From: Hyphomicrobiales bacterium
Lineage (GTDB): Bacteria; Pseudomonadota; Alphaproteobacteria; Rhizobiales; Rhizobiaceae
Reading direction: 5' to 3'
Length of the DNA: 64,000 nt
NCBI GenBank assembly: GCA_900471485.1
Contig: UCEU01000001.1
Coordinates: 434,001 to 498,000 of the forward strand
Every line of letters begins with the position of its first letter. Positions within the stretch are counted from its first letter, which is position 1. Below, piece after piece: positions 17,572 through 26,711 of the stretch. Below the pieces are notes generated by a model. It was given only the letters and a program-made list of their open reading frames with translations. It was not told the DNA's origin and did no database searches. The position numbers and the translations under genes were made by a program.

Positions 17572-18369
17572 ATGACCGCCTATCTCAAGCTCGACCATAT
17601 CGACAAGCATTTCGACCGGGCCGGCGTGCGGGCCGAGGTGCTGAAAGGCATCAACCTGACAATCTCCAAGGGCGAGTTCGTCTCGATCATCGGCCATTCC
17701 GGCTGCGGCAAGTCAACCCTGCTCAACCTCATCGCCGGCTTGACACCGGTCTCCTCCGGCGCCGTGCTGCTGGAAAACCGCGAGGTCAACGCCCCCGGCC
17801 CGGAGCGGGCCGTCGTCTTCCAGAACCACAGCCTGCTTCCCTGGCTGACCGTCTACGAAAACGTCAACCTCGCCGTTTCCAAGGTGTTCAGCAATTCAAA
17901 GAGCAAGGCCGAGCGCCACGACTGGGTGATGGCGAACCTCGATCTCGTGCAGATGGCGCACGCCAAGGACAAGCGGCCCTCCGAGATATCCGGCGGCATG
18001 AAGCAGCGCGTCGGCATCGCCCGGGCGCTCTCCATGGAGCCTAAAATCCTGCTGCTCGACGAGCCATTCGGCGCGCTCGACGCGCTGACGCGCGCCCATC
18101 TGCAGGATGCAGTCATGGAGATTCATGCTCGCCTTGGCAACACGATGGTGATGATCACCCACGACGTTGACGAGGCCGTTCTGCTTTCGGACCGCATCGT
18201 GATGATGACCAACGGTCCGGCAGCCAAGATCGGCGAAGTCCTCGACGTGCCGATCGCGCGCCCGCGCAACCGCATCGAGCTTGCCTCCGACCGAACCTAC
18301 CTCAAATGCCGCGAAGCCGTGCTGAAGTTCCTCTACGAACGCCACCGCTTTGTTGAAGCCGCGGAGTAA
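17572..18369 (+). CDS. nrtC: Nitrate ABC transporter ATP-binding protein
   Basis: A 265-residue ATPase. Walker A is 'GHSGCGKST', the Q-loop region is 'VVFQNHSLLPWLTVYENV', the signature is 'ISGGMKQRVGIARAL', and Walker B is 'ILLLDEPFGALDALTR'. It has a single ATPase domain and lacks the binding-protein-like C-terminal extension of cyanobacterial NrtC, so it corresponds to NrtD in that scheme; rhizobial annotations usually call it nrtC. ATG 17572 has AGGG seven bases upstream and is preferred over ATG 17566. Confidence 0.92.
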   Translation: MTAYLKLDHIDKHFDRAGVRAEVLKGINLTISKGEFVSIIGHSGCGKSTLLNLIAGLTPVSSGAVLLENREVNAPGPERAVVFQNHSLLPWLTVYENVNLAVSKVFSNSKSKAERHDWVMANLDLVQMAHAKDKRPSEISGGMKQRVGIARALSMEPKILLLDEPFGALDALTRAHLQDAVMEIHARLGNTMVMITHDVDEAVLLSDRIVMMTNGPAAKIGEVLDVPIARPRNRIELASDRTYLKCREAVLKFLYERHRFVEAAE

Positions 18370-18373
18370 CCCC

Positions 18374-20836
18374 ATGTCAGACACCCGCATCGAAAAACTC
18401 GTGATCATCGGCAACGGCATGGCGCCCGGGCGCATGCTCGAGCACTTGTTCGAGAAGGCGCCGGGCCAGTATCAGGTCACGATCTTCAACGCCGAGCCAC
18501 GCGTCAATTACGACCGTATCATGCTGTCGCCGGTTCTATCCGGCGAGAAAAGCTACGAGCAGATCGTCATCCATGGCGACGGCTGGTACATCGACCACGG
18601 GATCACGCTCTACAAGGGCCACAAGATCATCGCCATCGACCGCGACGCGAAGACGGTGACGTCGGACCACGGCGTGACCGAGAGCTACGACAAGCTGGTG
18701 ATCGCCACCGGCTCCGTACCGTTCATCATCCCCGTCCCCGGCAAGGACCTGCCAGGGGTCATCACTTATCGCGATCTCGACGACGTGCAGGCCATGCTGC
18801 TGGCGGCGCAATCACGCGAGAAGGCGATCGTCATCGGCGGCGGCCTGCTTGGTCTTGAGGCCGCGGCCGGCCTTGCGCAGCGCGGCATGGACGTGACCGT
18901 TCTGCACGTCATGCCGACACTGATGGAGCGCCAGCTTGACCCCGCCGCCGGCTATCTGCTGCAGAAGGCCGTCGAAGAACGCGGCATCAAGGTCATCACC
19001 AAGGCCAACACCAAGGCGATCGTTGGCAATGGCAAGGTCGAGGGCATCGAGCTCGACGACGGTCGCGTCATTCCGGCAAGCCTTATCGTCATGGCCGTCG
19101 GCATCCGCCCGAATGTCGGTCTGGCGAAGGACGCCGGACTTGCGGTCAATCGCGGCATCGTCGTCGATGACGGCATGCGCACCTCGGATGGCGATATCCT
19201 TTCGCTCGGCGAATGCGCCGAGGTCGGCGGTATGGTCTATGGCCTCGTCGCGCCGCTCTATGAGATGGCCCGTATCGCCGCCTCGCATCTTGCGGGCGAT
19301 ACCTCGCCGGCCTTCGTGCACTCAGACACGCCGACCAAGCTCAAGGTGACCGGCATCGATCTCTACTCGCTCGGTGACTTCGCCGATGGCGATGACCGCG
19401 AGGAGATCGTGCTGCGCGACGCCACCGCCGGCGTCTACAAGCGCCTCGTGCTGAAGGACAACAAGATCATCGGCACCGTGCTCTACGGAGAAACAGCCGA
19501 TGGCGCCTGGTTCAACGATCTGAAGAAGAAGCAGACCGACATCACCGAGATGCGCGATACGCTGATCTTCGGACAGGCCTACCAGGGAGGGTCGCCGCTG
19601 GACCCTATGGCGGCCGTTGCAGCCTTGCCGGATGATGCAGAAATCTGCGGCTGCAACGGCGTATGCAAGAGCAAGATCACCTCGACGATATCGGCCAAGG
19701 GGCTGACGTCGCTCTACGACGTCCGCGCTCACACCAAGGCGTCCGCCTCCTGCGGCTCCTGCACCGGCCTGGTCGAGCAACTGATGTCGCTGACGCTCGG
19801 CGACAGCTATAACCCGGCCGCCGTGACGCCGATGTGCACCTGCACCGAACTCGGCCATGACGACGTTCGCCGCCTGATCAAGGCCAAGGGCCTGAAGACG
19901 ATCCCCGCCGTCATGCAGGAACTCGAGTGGAAGACATCCTGCGGCTGCGCCAAGTGTCGCCCGGCGCTCAACTACTATCTGGTCTGCGATTGGCCGGACG
20001 AATATGCCGATGACTACCAGTCGCGCTACATCAACGAGCGCGTCCACGCCAATATTCAGAAGGACGGCACCTATTCCGTCGTGCCGCGCATGTGGGGCGG
20101 CGTGACGAACGCAAACGAATTGCGCGCCATCGCCGATGTCGTTGACAAGTTCGAGATCCCAATGGTGAAGGTCACCGGCGGCCAGCGTATCGACTTGCTT
20201 GGGATCGAGAAGGAAGACCTGCCGGCGGTCTGGGCCGATCTCGGCAAGGCCGGCTTCGTTTCCGGACAGGCCTACGCGAAGGGCCTGCGAACGGTGAAGA
20301 CCTGTGTCGGGTCAGATTGGTGCCGCTTCGGCACTCAGGATTCCACCGGCCTCGGCATCCGCATCGAGAAGTTCATGTGGGGCTCCTGGACACCGGCCAA
20401 GCTGAAGCTCGCCGTCTCCGGCTGCCCGCGCAACTGTGCGGAGGCGACCTGCAAGGATATCGGCGTCATCTGCGTGGATAGCGGCTTCGAGATCCACTTC
20501 GCGGGTGCCGCCGGTCTCGACATCAAGGGCACGGAGGTTCTGGGCCTCGTGAAGACCGAAGACGAGGCGCTGGAGCATATCGTGGCGCTGACGCAGATGT
20601 ACCGCGAGCAGGCCCGCTATCTCGAGCGCATCTACAAGTGGGCGAAGCGCGTCGGGCTGGAGGAAATCCGACGCCAGATCATCGGCGATGCCGACAAGCG
20701 CAAGGCCTATTACGACCGCTTCGTCTTCTCGCAGACATTCGCCCAGGTCGACCCCTGGTCGGAGCGCGTCTCCGGCAAGGACAAGCACGAGTTCAAGCCG
20801 ATGGCGACGATCGGCTTCCCCCAGGCAGCGGAGTGA
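18374..20836 (+). CDS. nirB: NAD(P)H-dependent assimilatory nitrite reductase, large subunit
   Basis: An 820-residue enzyme that reduces nitrite to ammonium in the cytoplasm. Order of domains: FAD/NAD(P)H oxidoreductase (about 1-330, 'VIIGNGMAPGRML' and 'AIVIGGGLLGLEAA'), BFD-type [2Fe-2S] region with paired cysteines ('CGCNGVC', 'CGSC', about 425-475) and a second cysteine-rich stretch, a ferredoxin-like half-domain, then the siroheme/[4Fe-4S] domain. The cluster ligands are in 'CVGSDWC' (about 643-649) and 'CPRNC' (about 683-687). ATG 18374 lies four bases after the ATPase stop. Siroheme is made by CysG at the end of the operon. Confidence 0.95.
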   Translation: MSDTRIEKLVIIGNGMAPGRMLEHLFEKAPGQYQVTIFNAEPRVNYDRIMLSPVLSGEKSYEQIVIHGDGWYIDHGITLYKGHKIIAIDRDAKTVTSDHGVTESYDKLVIATGSVPFIIPVPGKDLPGVITYRDLDDVQAMLLAAQSREKAIVIGGGLLGLEAAAGLAQRGMDVTVLHVMPTLMERQLDPAAGYLLQKAVEERGIKVITKANTKAIVGNGKVEGIELDDGRVIPASLIVMAVGIRPNVGLAKDAGLAVNRGIVVDDGMRTSDGDILSLGECAEVGGMVYGLVAPLYEMARIAASHLAGDTSPAFVHSDTPTKLKVTGIDLYSLGDFADGDDREEIVLRDATAGVYKRLVLKDNKIIGTVLYGETADGAWFNDLKKKQTDITEMRDTLIFGQAYQGGSPLDPMAAVAALPDDAEICGCNGVCKSKITSTISAKGLTSLYDVRAHTKASASCGSCTGLVEQLMSLTLGDSYNPAAVTPMCTCTELGHDDVRRLIKAKGLKTIPAVMQELEWKTSCGCAKCRPALNYYLVCDWPDEYADDYQSRYINERVHANIQKDGTYSVVPRMWGGVTNANELRAIADVVDKFEIPMVKVTGGQRIDLLGIEKEDLPAVWADLGKAGFVSGQAYAKGLRTVKTCVGSDWCRFGTQDSTGLGIRIEKFMWGSWTPAKLKLAVSGCPRNCAEATCKDIGVICVDSGFEIHFAGAAGLDIKGTEVLGLVKTEDEALEHIVALTQMYREQARYLERIYKWAKRVGLEEIRRQIIGDADKRKAYYDRFVFSQTFAQVDPWSERVSGKDKHEFKPMATIGFPQAAE

Positions 20837-20846
20837 GGAGATGGAC

Positions 20847-21176
20847 ATGAACTGGATCTCGATCGGCGACATCTCCGACATCCCGTTGCGCGGCGCCCGC
20901 TGCGTGAAGACGCCTCAGGGCAAGATCGCCGTTTTCCGCACGGCGGAGAACGAGGTCTTCGCCATCGAAGACCACTGCCCGCACAAGGGCGGGCCGCTGT
21001 CGCAGGGGATCGTGCATGCGAAGTCCGTGACTTGCCCGCTGCATAATTGGGTGATCTCGTTGGAAACCGGCAAAGCTCTCGGGGCGGATGAGGGTGAGGT
21101 CAGGACCATTGCGGTGCGCAACGAAAACGGCGCCCTCTATATCGCGCTCGAAAGCCTGATGATGGCGGCCGAGTAA
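20847..21176 (+). CDS. nirD: Nitrite reductase small subunit, Rieske-type
   Basis: A 109-residue Rieske-fold partner of NirB. The complete Rieske ligand set Cys44-x-His46 and Cys63-x2-His66 is present ('CPHKGG' and 'CPLHNW'), so this NirD can bind a [2Fe-2S] cluster; some enterobacterial NirD proteins have lost these ligands. ATG 20847 is preferred because GAGGAG (20835-20840) is six bases away, whereas ATG 20841 directly abuts it. It lies ten bases after nirB, and its TAA overlaps the nasA start (TAATG). Confidence 0.93.
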   Translation: MNWISIGDISDIPLRGARCVKTPQGKIAVFRTAENEVFAIEDHCPHKGGPLSQGIVHAKSVTCPLHNWVISLETGKALGADEGEVRTIAVRNENGALYIALESLMMAAE

Positions 21177-23833
21177 TGGAGAAAGAGGTCAAGACAACCT
21201 GTCCCTATTGCGGTGTCGGCTGCGGCGTCATCGCCAAGGTCGCAGCCGACGGCAAGGTCTCCGTCAAGGGCGACCCGGACCATCCCTCGAACTTCGGGCG
21301 GCTCTGCTCGAAGGGCTCGGCGCTCGGCGAGACGGTCGATCTCGACGGACGCCTCCTCTATCCGGAAGTTTCCGGGGAGCGGGTGGAATGGGAACAGGCG
21401 CTTGACCTCGTCGCACAGCGATTTTCGGATGCCATCATCGAGCATGGCCCCGATTCCGTGGCATTCTACGTTTCCGGTCAGTTGCTCACCGAAGACTACT
21501 ACGTCGCCAACAAGCTGATGAAGGGGTTCATCGGCTCGGCCAATATCGACACCAATTCACGTCTCTGCATGTCGTCCTCCGTCGCCGGCCACCGCCGCGC
21601 CTTCGGATCGGACACAGTGCCCGGCACCTATGAGGACATCGAGCTTGCCGATCTGGTAATTCTCACCGGCTCGAACCTCGCTTGGTGCCACCCGGTCATC
21701 TATCAGCGGCTGGCGGCTGCCAAGGCGTCGCGACCCGGCATGAAGGTGGTCGTCATCGATCCGCGCCGGACGATGACATCCGATATCGCCGACCTGCACC
21801 TGGCGATCCGTCCTGATAGTGACGTGGCACTGTTCGTCGGCCTATTCGAGCACCTCATCACAAGCAACGCCATCGACCAGAACTACGTTGCCGAACATAC
21901 CAACGGCTTCGCTGAAGCCTTCACGGCTGCGTCGGGCGTCGCATTCAACGAGGTGCTTGAGCATACCGGCCTGCCGGCCATGCAACTGCGCGAGTTCTAC
22001 AGGCTGTTTGCGACAACGGAAAAGGTCGTCACCTGCTACAGCCAGGGCGTCAATCAATCCTCGTCGGGCACCGACAAGGTCAACGCCATCATCAACTGTC
22101 ACCTCGCCACCGGCCGGATCGGGCGGCCGGGAATGGGACCGTTCTCGCTCACCGGCCAGCCGAACGCCATGGGCGGCCGCGAGGTCGGCGGGCTTGCCAA
22201 CATGCTGGCCGCTCACATGGCAATCGAAAATGCCGAGGATCGTGATCGGGTTCAGCGTTTCTGGGGTTCGCCGACCATCGCTGAAAAGCCGGGCCTGAAG
22301 GCGGTCGATATGTTCAAGGCAGTTGCCGATGGACGCATCAAGGCGCTCTGGATCATGGCGACAAACCCGGTCGTTTCGATGCCGGATGCCGACGCCGTAG
22401 AGGCTGCCATCAAAGCCTGTCCCTTCGTTGTCGTCTCCGACATTCTTGAAAACACCGACACGACGCGTCACGCCGACGTTCTTCTGCCTTCGCTGGGTTG
22501 GGGCGAAAAGAGTGGCACGGTCACCAACTCCGAACGTCGCATTTCTCGCCAACGCTCCTTTCTGAGTGGCCCCGGCGAGGCACGGGCCGATTGGTGGCAG
22601 CTTGCCGAAGTGGCGCGGCGCATGGGCTTTTCGGAAGCCTTCGACTTCGAATCCAGTGCCGACATCTTCGACGAGCATGCCGCGCTTTCCGCCTTCGAGA
22701 ACAATGGCAAACGGGATTTCGATATCGGTGCATACGCAGGTATTGGACGCCGGTTCTATGACAAAATGCAACCTTTCCAATGGCCTCAGCCAATGAGCGG
22801 ACAAACCGGTGTAACTCGTTTCTTCGCCAAGGGCGGCTTCTATCACGCTGACGGCAAGGCGCGTTTCATCGCGGTTAAGCCCGTCGTCTCGGATCGCACC
22901 AATGCCGACTATCCCTTCACGCTGAACACCGGCCGCATCCGCGACCAGTGGCACACGATGACCCGTACGGGAAAAAGCGCGCGGTTGTCCTCCCATATCG
23001 CCGAGCCCTTCGCCGAGCTCCACCCGCGCGACGCGATCGAGATCGGCGTCGGTAATGCCGGCCTCGTGGAGATCGAGAGCCCGCACGGCAAGGCCGTCGT
23101 CCGCGCCCTGATCACCGAGCGGCAGGCACGTGGCAGCGTTTTCGTGCCGATGCATTGGAACGACCAGTTCGCCGCCAAGGCGCGTATCGACGCTGTCGTG
23201 GCGCCCTTGACCGATCCGGTCTCGGGGCAACCTGCCTCCAAGAACGTCGCCGTCGCCGCGCGGCGCTTCAAAGCGGAGCGTTATGGCTTTGCGGTTTGCT
23301 CAACCAAGCCTGATCACCTCGACGCGGCCTACTGGGCTCTGGCAAAGGCCGAAGGCGGCTGGCGGCTCGAACTCGCCTTCGACCAGCCGGTCGAAGACTG
23401 GTGCGGCTGGTGTCGCAGCACCTTCTCCATCCCGGAAGGCGTTGAGCCACTGGGCTACGCCGACCAGCAATCCGGCGATCTTCGGCTTGCATTCTTCGAA
23501 GGTGAGCGGCTGCTGGCAGCACTCTTCCTGGCCGCCGAGCCGGTGGCCGTAGCCCGCAACTGGGCGATCTCACAGCTGACCACTGAACACACTGATCTGC
23601 GCAAGCGCTTTGCCCTCGTTGCCGGTCGCCCCGGCGCTGACAAGCCCGATCCCGGTGCCACCGTCTGCTCCTGTTTCGGCGTTGGCGTCAACCAGATCGT
23701 CGCCGCCGTGCGAGGCGGCTGCCACAGCGTCGAGGCCGTCGGTAAGGAACTCAATGCCGGAACCAACTGCGGCTCCTGCCGCGCGGAAATCAGGGGGATC
23801 ATCGATGGATGTCTTGCAGCAGCCGCAGAGTGA
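21176..23833 (+). CDS. nasA: Assimilatory nitrate reductase catalytic subunit
   Basis: An 885-residue molybdopterin oxidoreductase that reduces nitrate to nitrite in the cytoplasm. The N-terminal [4Fe-4S] ligands are Cys9, Cys12, Cys16 and Cys44 ('CPYCGVGC' and 'LCSKG'). Molybdopterin-binding blocks follow, including 'NSRLCMSSS' and 'GPFSLTGQPNAMGGREVG', and a molydopterin-dinucleotide domain lies at about 570-690. A C-terminal BFD-like [2Fe-2S] domain (about 830-880, 'CSCFGVGVNQIV', 'NCGSC') is fused, as in NasA/NarB of several proteobacteria. Start overlaps the nirD stop. The cysG start lies inside its last 29 bases. No signal peptide, as expected for an assimilatory enzyme. Confidence 0.95.
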   Translation: MEKEVKTTCPYCGVGCGVIAKVAADGKVSVKGDPDHPSNFGRLCSKGSALGETVDLDGRLLYPEVSGERVEWEQALDLVAQRFSDAIIEHGPDSVAFYVSGQLLTEDYYVANKLMKGFIGSANIDTNSRLCMSSSVAGHRRAFGSDTVPGTYEDIELADLVILTGSNLAWCHPVIYQRLAAAKASRPGMKVVVIDPRRTMTSDIADLHLAIRPDSDVALFVGLFEHLITSNAIDQNYVAEHTNGFAEAFTAASGVAFNEVLEHTGLPAMQLREFYRLFATTEKVVTCYSQGVNQSSSGTDKVNAIINCHLATGRIGRPGMGPFSLTGQPNAMGGREVGGLANMLAAHMAIENAEDRDRVQRFWGSPTIAEKPGLKAVDMFKAVADGRIKALWIMATNPVVSMPDADAVEAAIKACPFVVVSDILENTDTTRHADVLLPSLGWGEKSGTVTNSERRISRQRSFLSGPGEARADWWQLAEVARRMGFSEAFDFESSADIFDEHAALSAFENNGKRDFDIGAYAGIGRRFYDKMQPFQWPQPMSGQTGVTRFFAKGGFYHADGKARFIAVKPVVSDRTNADYPFTLNTGRIRDQWHTMTRTGKSARLSSHIAEPFAELHPRDAIEIGVGNAGLVEIESPHGKAVVRALITERQARGSVFVPMHWNDQFAAKARIDAVVAPLTDPVSGQPASKNVAVAARRFKAERYGFAVCSTKPDHLDAAYWALAKAEGGWRLELAFDQPVEDWCGWCRSTFSIPEGVEPLGYADQQSGDLRLAFFEGERLLAALFLAAEPVAVARNWAISQLTTEHTDLRKRFALVAGRPGADKPDPGATVCSCFGVGVNQIVAAVRGGCHSVEAVGKELNAGTNCGSCRAEIRGIIDGCLAAAAE

Positions 23834-25283
23834 AGCACCCGCTCGCATGGAGCCGCTTGCCAAGCTGCCGGTGTTCTGGTCGCTTGAAGGCAAGCGCGTG
23901 ATCGTCGCCGGCGGATCCGATGCCGCCGCCTGGAAAGCCGAGCTTCTTGCGGCTTGCGGCGCGGAAGTCCATGTCTACGCCGACAAGCTCTCCGACATGT
24001 TCGAAACGTTGATCCGGCGAGGCACCCAACACCCGCATGGCGGTTTCAATCATCATAGCCAAACGTGGGATGAAGCGATCTTCTCCGGTGCGGCCATTGC
24101 GATCGCCGACTGCGAGACGGGCGACGAAGCAAGAACCTTCTTTGACGCCGCCCGCGTTGCCGGCGTGCCGGTCAACGTCATCGACAAGCCCGCATTCTGC
24201 CAGTTCCAGTTCGGCTCGATCGTCAACCGCTCGCCCGTCGTCGTCTCGATCTCGACGGATGGCGCCGCCCCGATCCTCGCCCAGGCAATTCGCCGGCGGA
24301 TTGAAACCTTGCTGCCGCAGGCGCTGAAAGGCTGGGCGGGACTGGCACAGTCGTTGCGGGATCGGATCAACGAACGGCTGGCGCCCGGGCCGTTGCGCCG
24401 CGCCTTCTGGGAGACGTTTGTCGATCGCGCCTTTTCAAGTTTGGATACGCCGGAGGAGGGCGTCGGCGGGCAGCTTCTCGACGAAGCCGAAAGGCTCCGG
24501 GGAGCGCCCGCCCACACATATCGAGGCCGTGTTACTCTGGTCGGCGCCGGGCCCGGTGATGCGGAGCTTCTGACGTTGAAGGCCGTCCGGGCGTTGCAAG
24601 CGGCCGACGTCATCCTGTTCGACGATCTCGTTTCCTCGGAGGTGCTGGAGCTTGCCCGGCGCGAGGCCAAGCGCATGCTGGTCGGCAAGCGCGGCGGACG
24701 CGCGAGCTGCCGCCAGGAAGACATCAACGAGATGATGGTGAAGCTCGCCAAGGCGGGCAAGCGCGTCGTGCGGCTGAAATCCGGCGACCCGATGATCTTC
24801 GGGCGTGCCGGTGAGGAGATTGCACATCTCGATCGGGAGAATATCCCGGTCGACGTGATCCCCGGCATCACCGCCGCCAGCGCCATGGCCTCGCGCCTCG
24901 GTATTTCGTTGACGCATCGCGATCATGCGCAATCCGTCCGCTTCATCACCGGCCATTCGCGGCATGGCGGCTTGCCTGATGATATCGACTGGGCGGCCGT
25001 GGCCGATCCGCGCACCACGACCATTTTCTACATGGGCGGCAGGACGGCGGGATTGATCGCCGAACGGTTGATCCGCGAGGGCCTGCCGGCTTCGCTTCCG
25101 GCCGTCGTGATGAGTGACGTCAGCCGTCCGAAGCAGGCAAGCTGGCGCGGATCACTATCCGAGCTCTCCGAAGGTATCTCCAAAATCGGCTACGACAACC
25201 CGGTTCTGATCGCAGTCGGCTCGGTGTTTTTGGAACGATCGATCGAAAGCACGCATATCCAGGAGTTCGCGCATGCAGTTTGA
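23805..25283 (+). CDS. cysG: Siroheme synthase (CysG): precorrin-2 dehydrogenase/ferrochelatase plus uroporphyrinogen-III methyltransferase
   Basis: A 492-residue bifunctional enzyme that supplies siroheme to NirB. The N-terminal half (about 20-225) has the Rossmann segment 'LEGKRVIVAGGSDAAAWKAELL' and acts as NAD-dependent precorrin-2 dehydrogenase and ferrochelatase. The C-terminal half (about 240-480) is the SAM-dependent uroporphyrinogen-III methyltransferase, with 'VTLVGAGPGDAELLTLKAV', 'RLKSGDPMIFGRAGEE' and 'VIPGITAASAMASRLGISLTHR' split over that region. ATG 23805 is preceded by a GGGGG motif and overlaps nasA by 29 bases, indicating translational coupling. Confidence 0.94.
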   Translation: MDVLQQPQSEAPARMEPLAKLPVFWSLEGKRVIVAGGSDAAAWKAELLAACGAEVHVYADKLSDMFETLIRRGTQHPHGGFNHHSQTWDEAIFSGAAIAIADCETGDEARTFFDAARVAGVPVNVIDKPAFCQFQFGSIVNRSPVVVSISTDGAAPILAQAIRRRIETLLPQALKGWAGLAQSLRDRINERLAPGPLRRAFWETFVDRAFSSLDTPEEGVGGQLLDEAERLRGAPAHTYRGRVTLVGAGPGDAELLTLKAVRALQAADVILFDDLVSSEVLELARREAKRMLVGKRGGRASCRQEDINEMMVKLAKAGKRVVRLKSGDPMIFGRAGEEIAHLDRENIPVDVIPGITAASAMASRLGISLTHRDHAQSVRFITGHSRHGGLPDDIDWAAVADPRTTTIFYMGGRTAGLIAERLIREGLPASLPAVVMSDVSRPKQASWRGSLSELSEGISKIGYDNPVLIAVGSVFLERSIESTHIQEFAHAV

Positions 25284-25575
25284 TACCATCGCGCCAGCAT
25301 TCCTGGTCCTGGCGATCGCGTTGAGTTGGCCGCGAATGATGACCATCTTCAGGCCGGCGGTGGGCTCCACAGTCCCGATCCCGCTGCTGACCATGGTCGC
25401 AAGCGCGGTCAACCTGTCCTGCCTCGGCCTGGCGTTCTCCGGAAATAGTCCCTGGATGGGATGCCTGATCGTCATCCTTGCGCTGGCGCTCGCAAGCAGC
25501 ATACGTGGACCTAAAGCGGTCGTTTCGGTCGCGCTCTCGGTTGCCTGCCTTGGTATCTATGTTCAAGGCCTGTAG
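25273..25575 (+). CDS. Small membrane protein of unknown function at the end of the nitrate operon
   Basis: A 100-residue protein rich in Leu, Ala, Val and Ile, with about four short hydrophobic segments ('APAFLVLAIALSW', 'PIPLLTMVASAVNLSCLGLAF', 'CLIVILALALA', 'VVSVALSVACLGIYV'). I do not recognise the family. ATG 25273 lies inside the last 11 bases of cysG, so it is probably translated by coupling to it. Its position as last gene of the nitrate operon suggests a link to nitrate or siroheme metabolism, but no motif supports a function. Confidence 0.6.
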   Translation: MQFDTIAPAFLVLAIALSWPRMMTIFRPAVGSTVPIPLLTMVASAVNLSCLGLAFSGNSPWMGCLIVILALALASSIRGPKAVVSVALSVACLGIYVQGL

Positions 25576-25612
25576 TCAGAAGCAAGCCTCTCTTACGGGT
25601 GAGCTCAAGCGC

Positions 25613-26677
25613 TCAGGACGCATCCCGCTCCCAATACCAGGCCACGTACATGTTCTTCCTGTCATGCCCACGGCTCTTGAGCAGCGCTCGGATCGTTCGA
25701 ATGTCGTCCTTCTCGCAGGCTGCCCATACGAAACTTTCTTCATCCAAGGCCGCGATTGCCTTCGTCGCTTCGGCGGCCAGGACGTTCCTGGCACCTTCCG
25801 GATAAGCATTGCGATGCAGCCAGCGAACGGTCAAATTTCCCGCGGAGGGAAGCGGTTGCTCCTCGCCGGCGTCGAGCACTTCGATGATCGCCTGCATGGC
25901 CGTGCCTTCAGGCATTTCCGCGGCAATCCGGGCAATGGCGGGCAATGCGCTCTCGTCACCAATGAAGAGCATATCGCTGGCGTCGGGGAGGCTGCCGCCG
26001 CCCGGCCCCACCAGGGCCACCCTGTCGCCCGGTCGCGCATCCCTGGCAAAATCTGCTCCCGGCGTTTTGATGCCGGCGATGGGGTGCTGCAGGAAATCGA
26101 CCCATAGCTCCCGCTTCTCCACGTCCACAAACCGGATCGTGTAGACGCGCACGAGCAGTTCGTCCTCGCCCTCGGGCCATGCAACGCGTCCATCCTGCCG
26201 GATGCCTGGCCAGACAGGCTCCCTCCCCTTCGGCGGCACCAGCAGGCGGACATGCATGTCGCCGCCGACGAATGGTGTCACGTCGGCGCAGGCGAACTTG
26301 ACGCGCTGCATATGGGGCGTGACTACCTCGGTCGAGACGACAGTGGCCTCGTGAATGTTCGGCAGGGATGCGAGTGATGCCTGTTCCGCCCAACTCAATT
26401 CGAGGGGGTCCTCACCGGCGAAATAGAACAGATGTTCGGCGAGCATCGTGCGGCTCATCTGCAGCATCTGCGGCGTCGGGCAATTGAGCTCGATCAGCAA
26501 CAGGCGCCCGTCCACTCGAATGCTGGCATCGCCGACCTTGCTCTTCAACAATGCAAGGTTGCCGGTACGCTGCACTTCGGCGTGCTCAACGAAGTGCTCG
26601 CAGATTTCATCCAGCATCCCGATCGGGTCTTTCGGCACCGCGGTTCCGGCCAGCCTGAATTCGTTGATATCGCTCAT
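25613..26677 (-). CDS. Siderophore-interacting protein (SIP) ferric-siderophore reductase with N-terminal DUF2218 domain
   Basis: A 354-residue protein in two parts. Residues about 1-95 resemble DUF2218 ('ICEHFVEHAEVQRTGNLALL'). Residues about 110-350 are the FAD-binding SIP domain, with 'MQRVKFACADVTPFVGGDMHV' and 'LVRVYTIRFVD' in the flavin region and 'MLFIGDESALPAIARIAAEM' in the NAD(P)H region. The C-terminal 'YVAWYWERD' is the family ending. SIPs reduce Fe(III)-siderophore in the cytoplasm to free iron. GGGAG lies seven bases before ATG 26677. It is the distal gene of the siderophore importer cluster, 34 bases after the ATPase gene. Confidence 0.88.
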   Translation of the reverse strand: MSDINEFRLAGTAVPKDPIGMLDEICEHFVEHAEVQRTGNLALLKSKVGDASIRVDGRLLLIELNCPTPQMLQMSRTMLAEHLFYFAGEDPLELSWAEQASLASLPNIHEATVVSTEVVTPHMQRVKFACADVTPFVGGDMHVRLLVPPKGREPVWPGIRQDGRVAWPEGEDELLVRVYTIRFVDVEKRELWVDFLQHPIAGIKTPGADFARDARPGDRVALVGPGGGSLPDASDMLFIGDESALPAIARIAAEMPEGTAMQAIIEVLDAGEEQPLPSAGNLTVRWLHRNAYPEGARNVLAAEATKAIAALDEESFVWAACEKDDIRTIRALLKSRGHDRKNMYVAWYWERDAS

Positions 26678-26711
26678 GCCGGTACTCCCTTCGAATGTCT
26701 TCTATGTCCGC

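Noticed and set aside
21842..23230. Long minus-strand open frame (462 residues) inside nasA
   Set aside because: It is fully antisense to conserved molybdopterin-binding sequence and has a His/Arg/Asp-rich composition typical of shadow frames.
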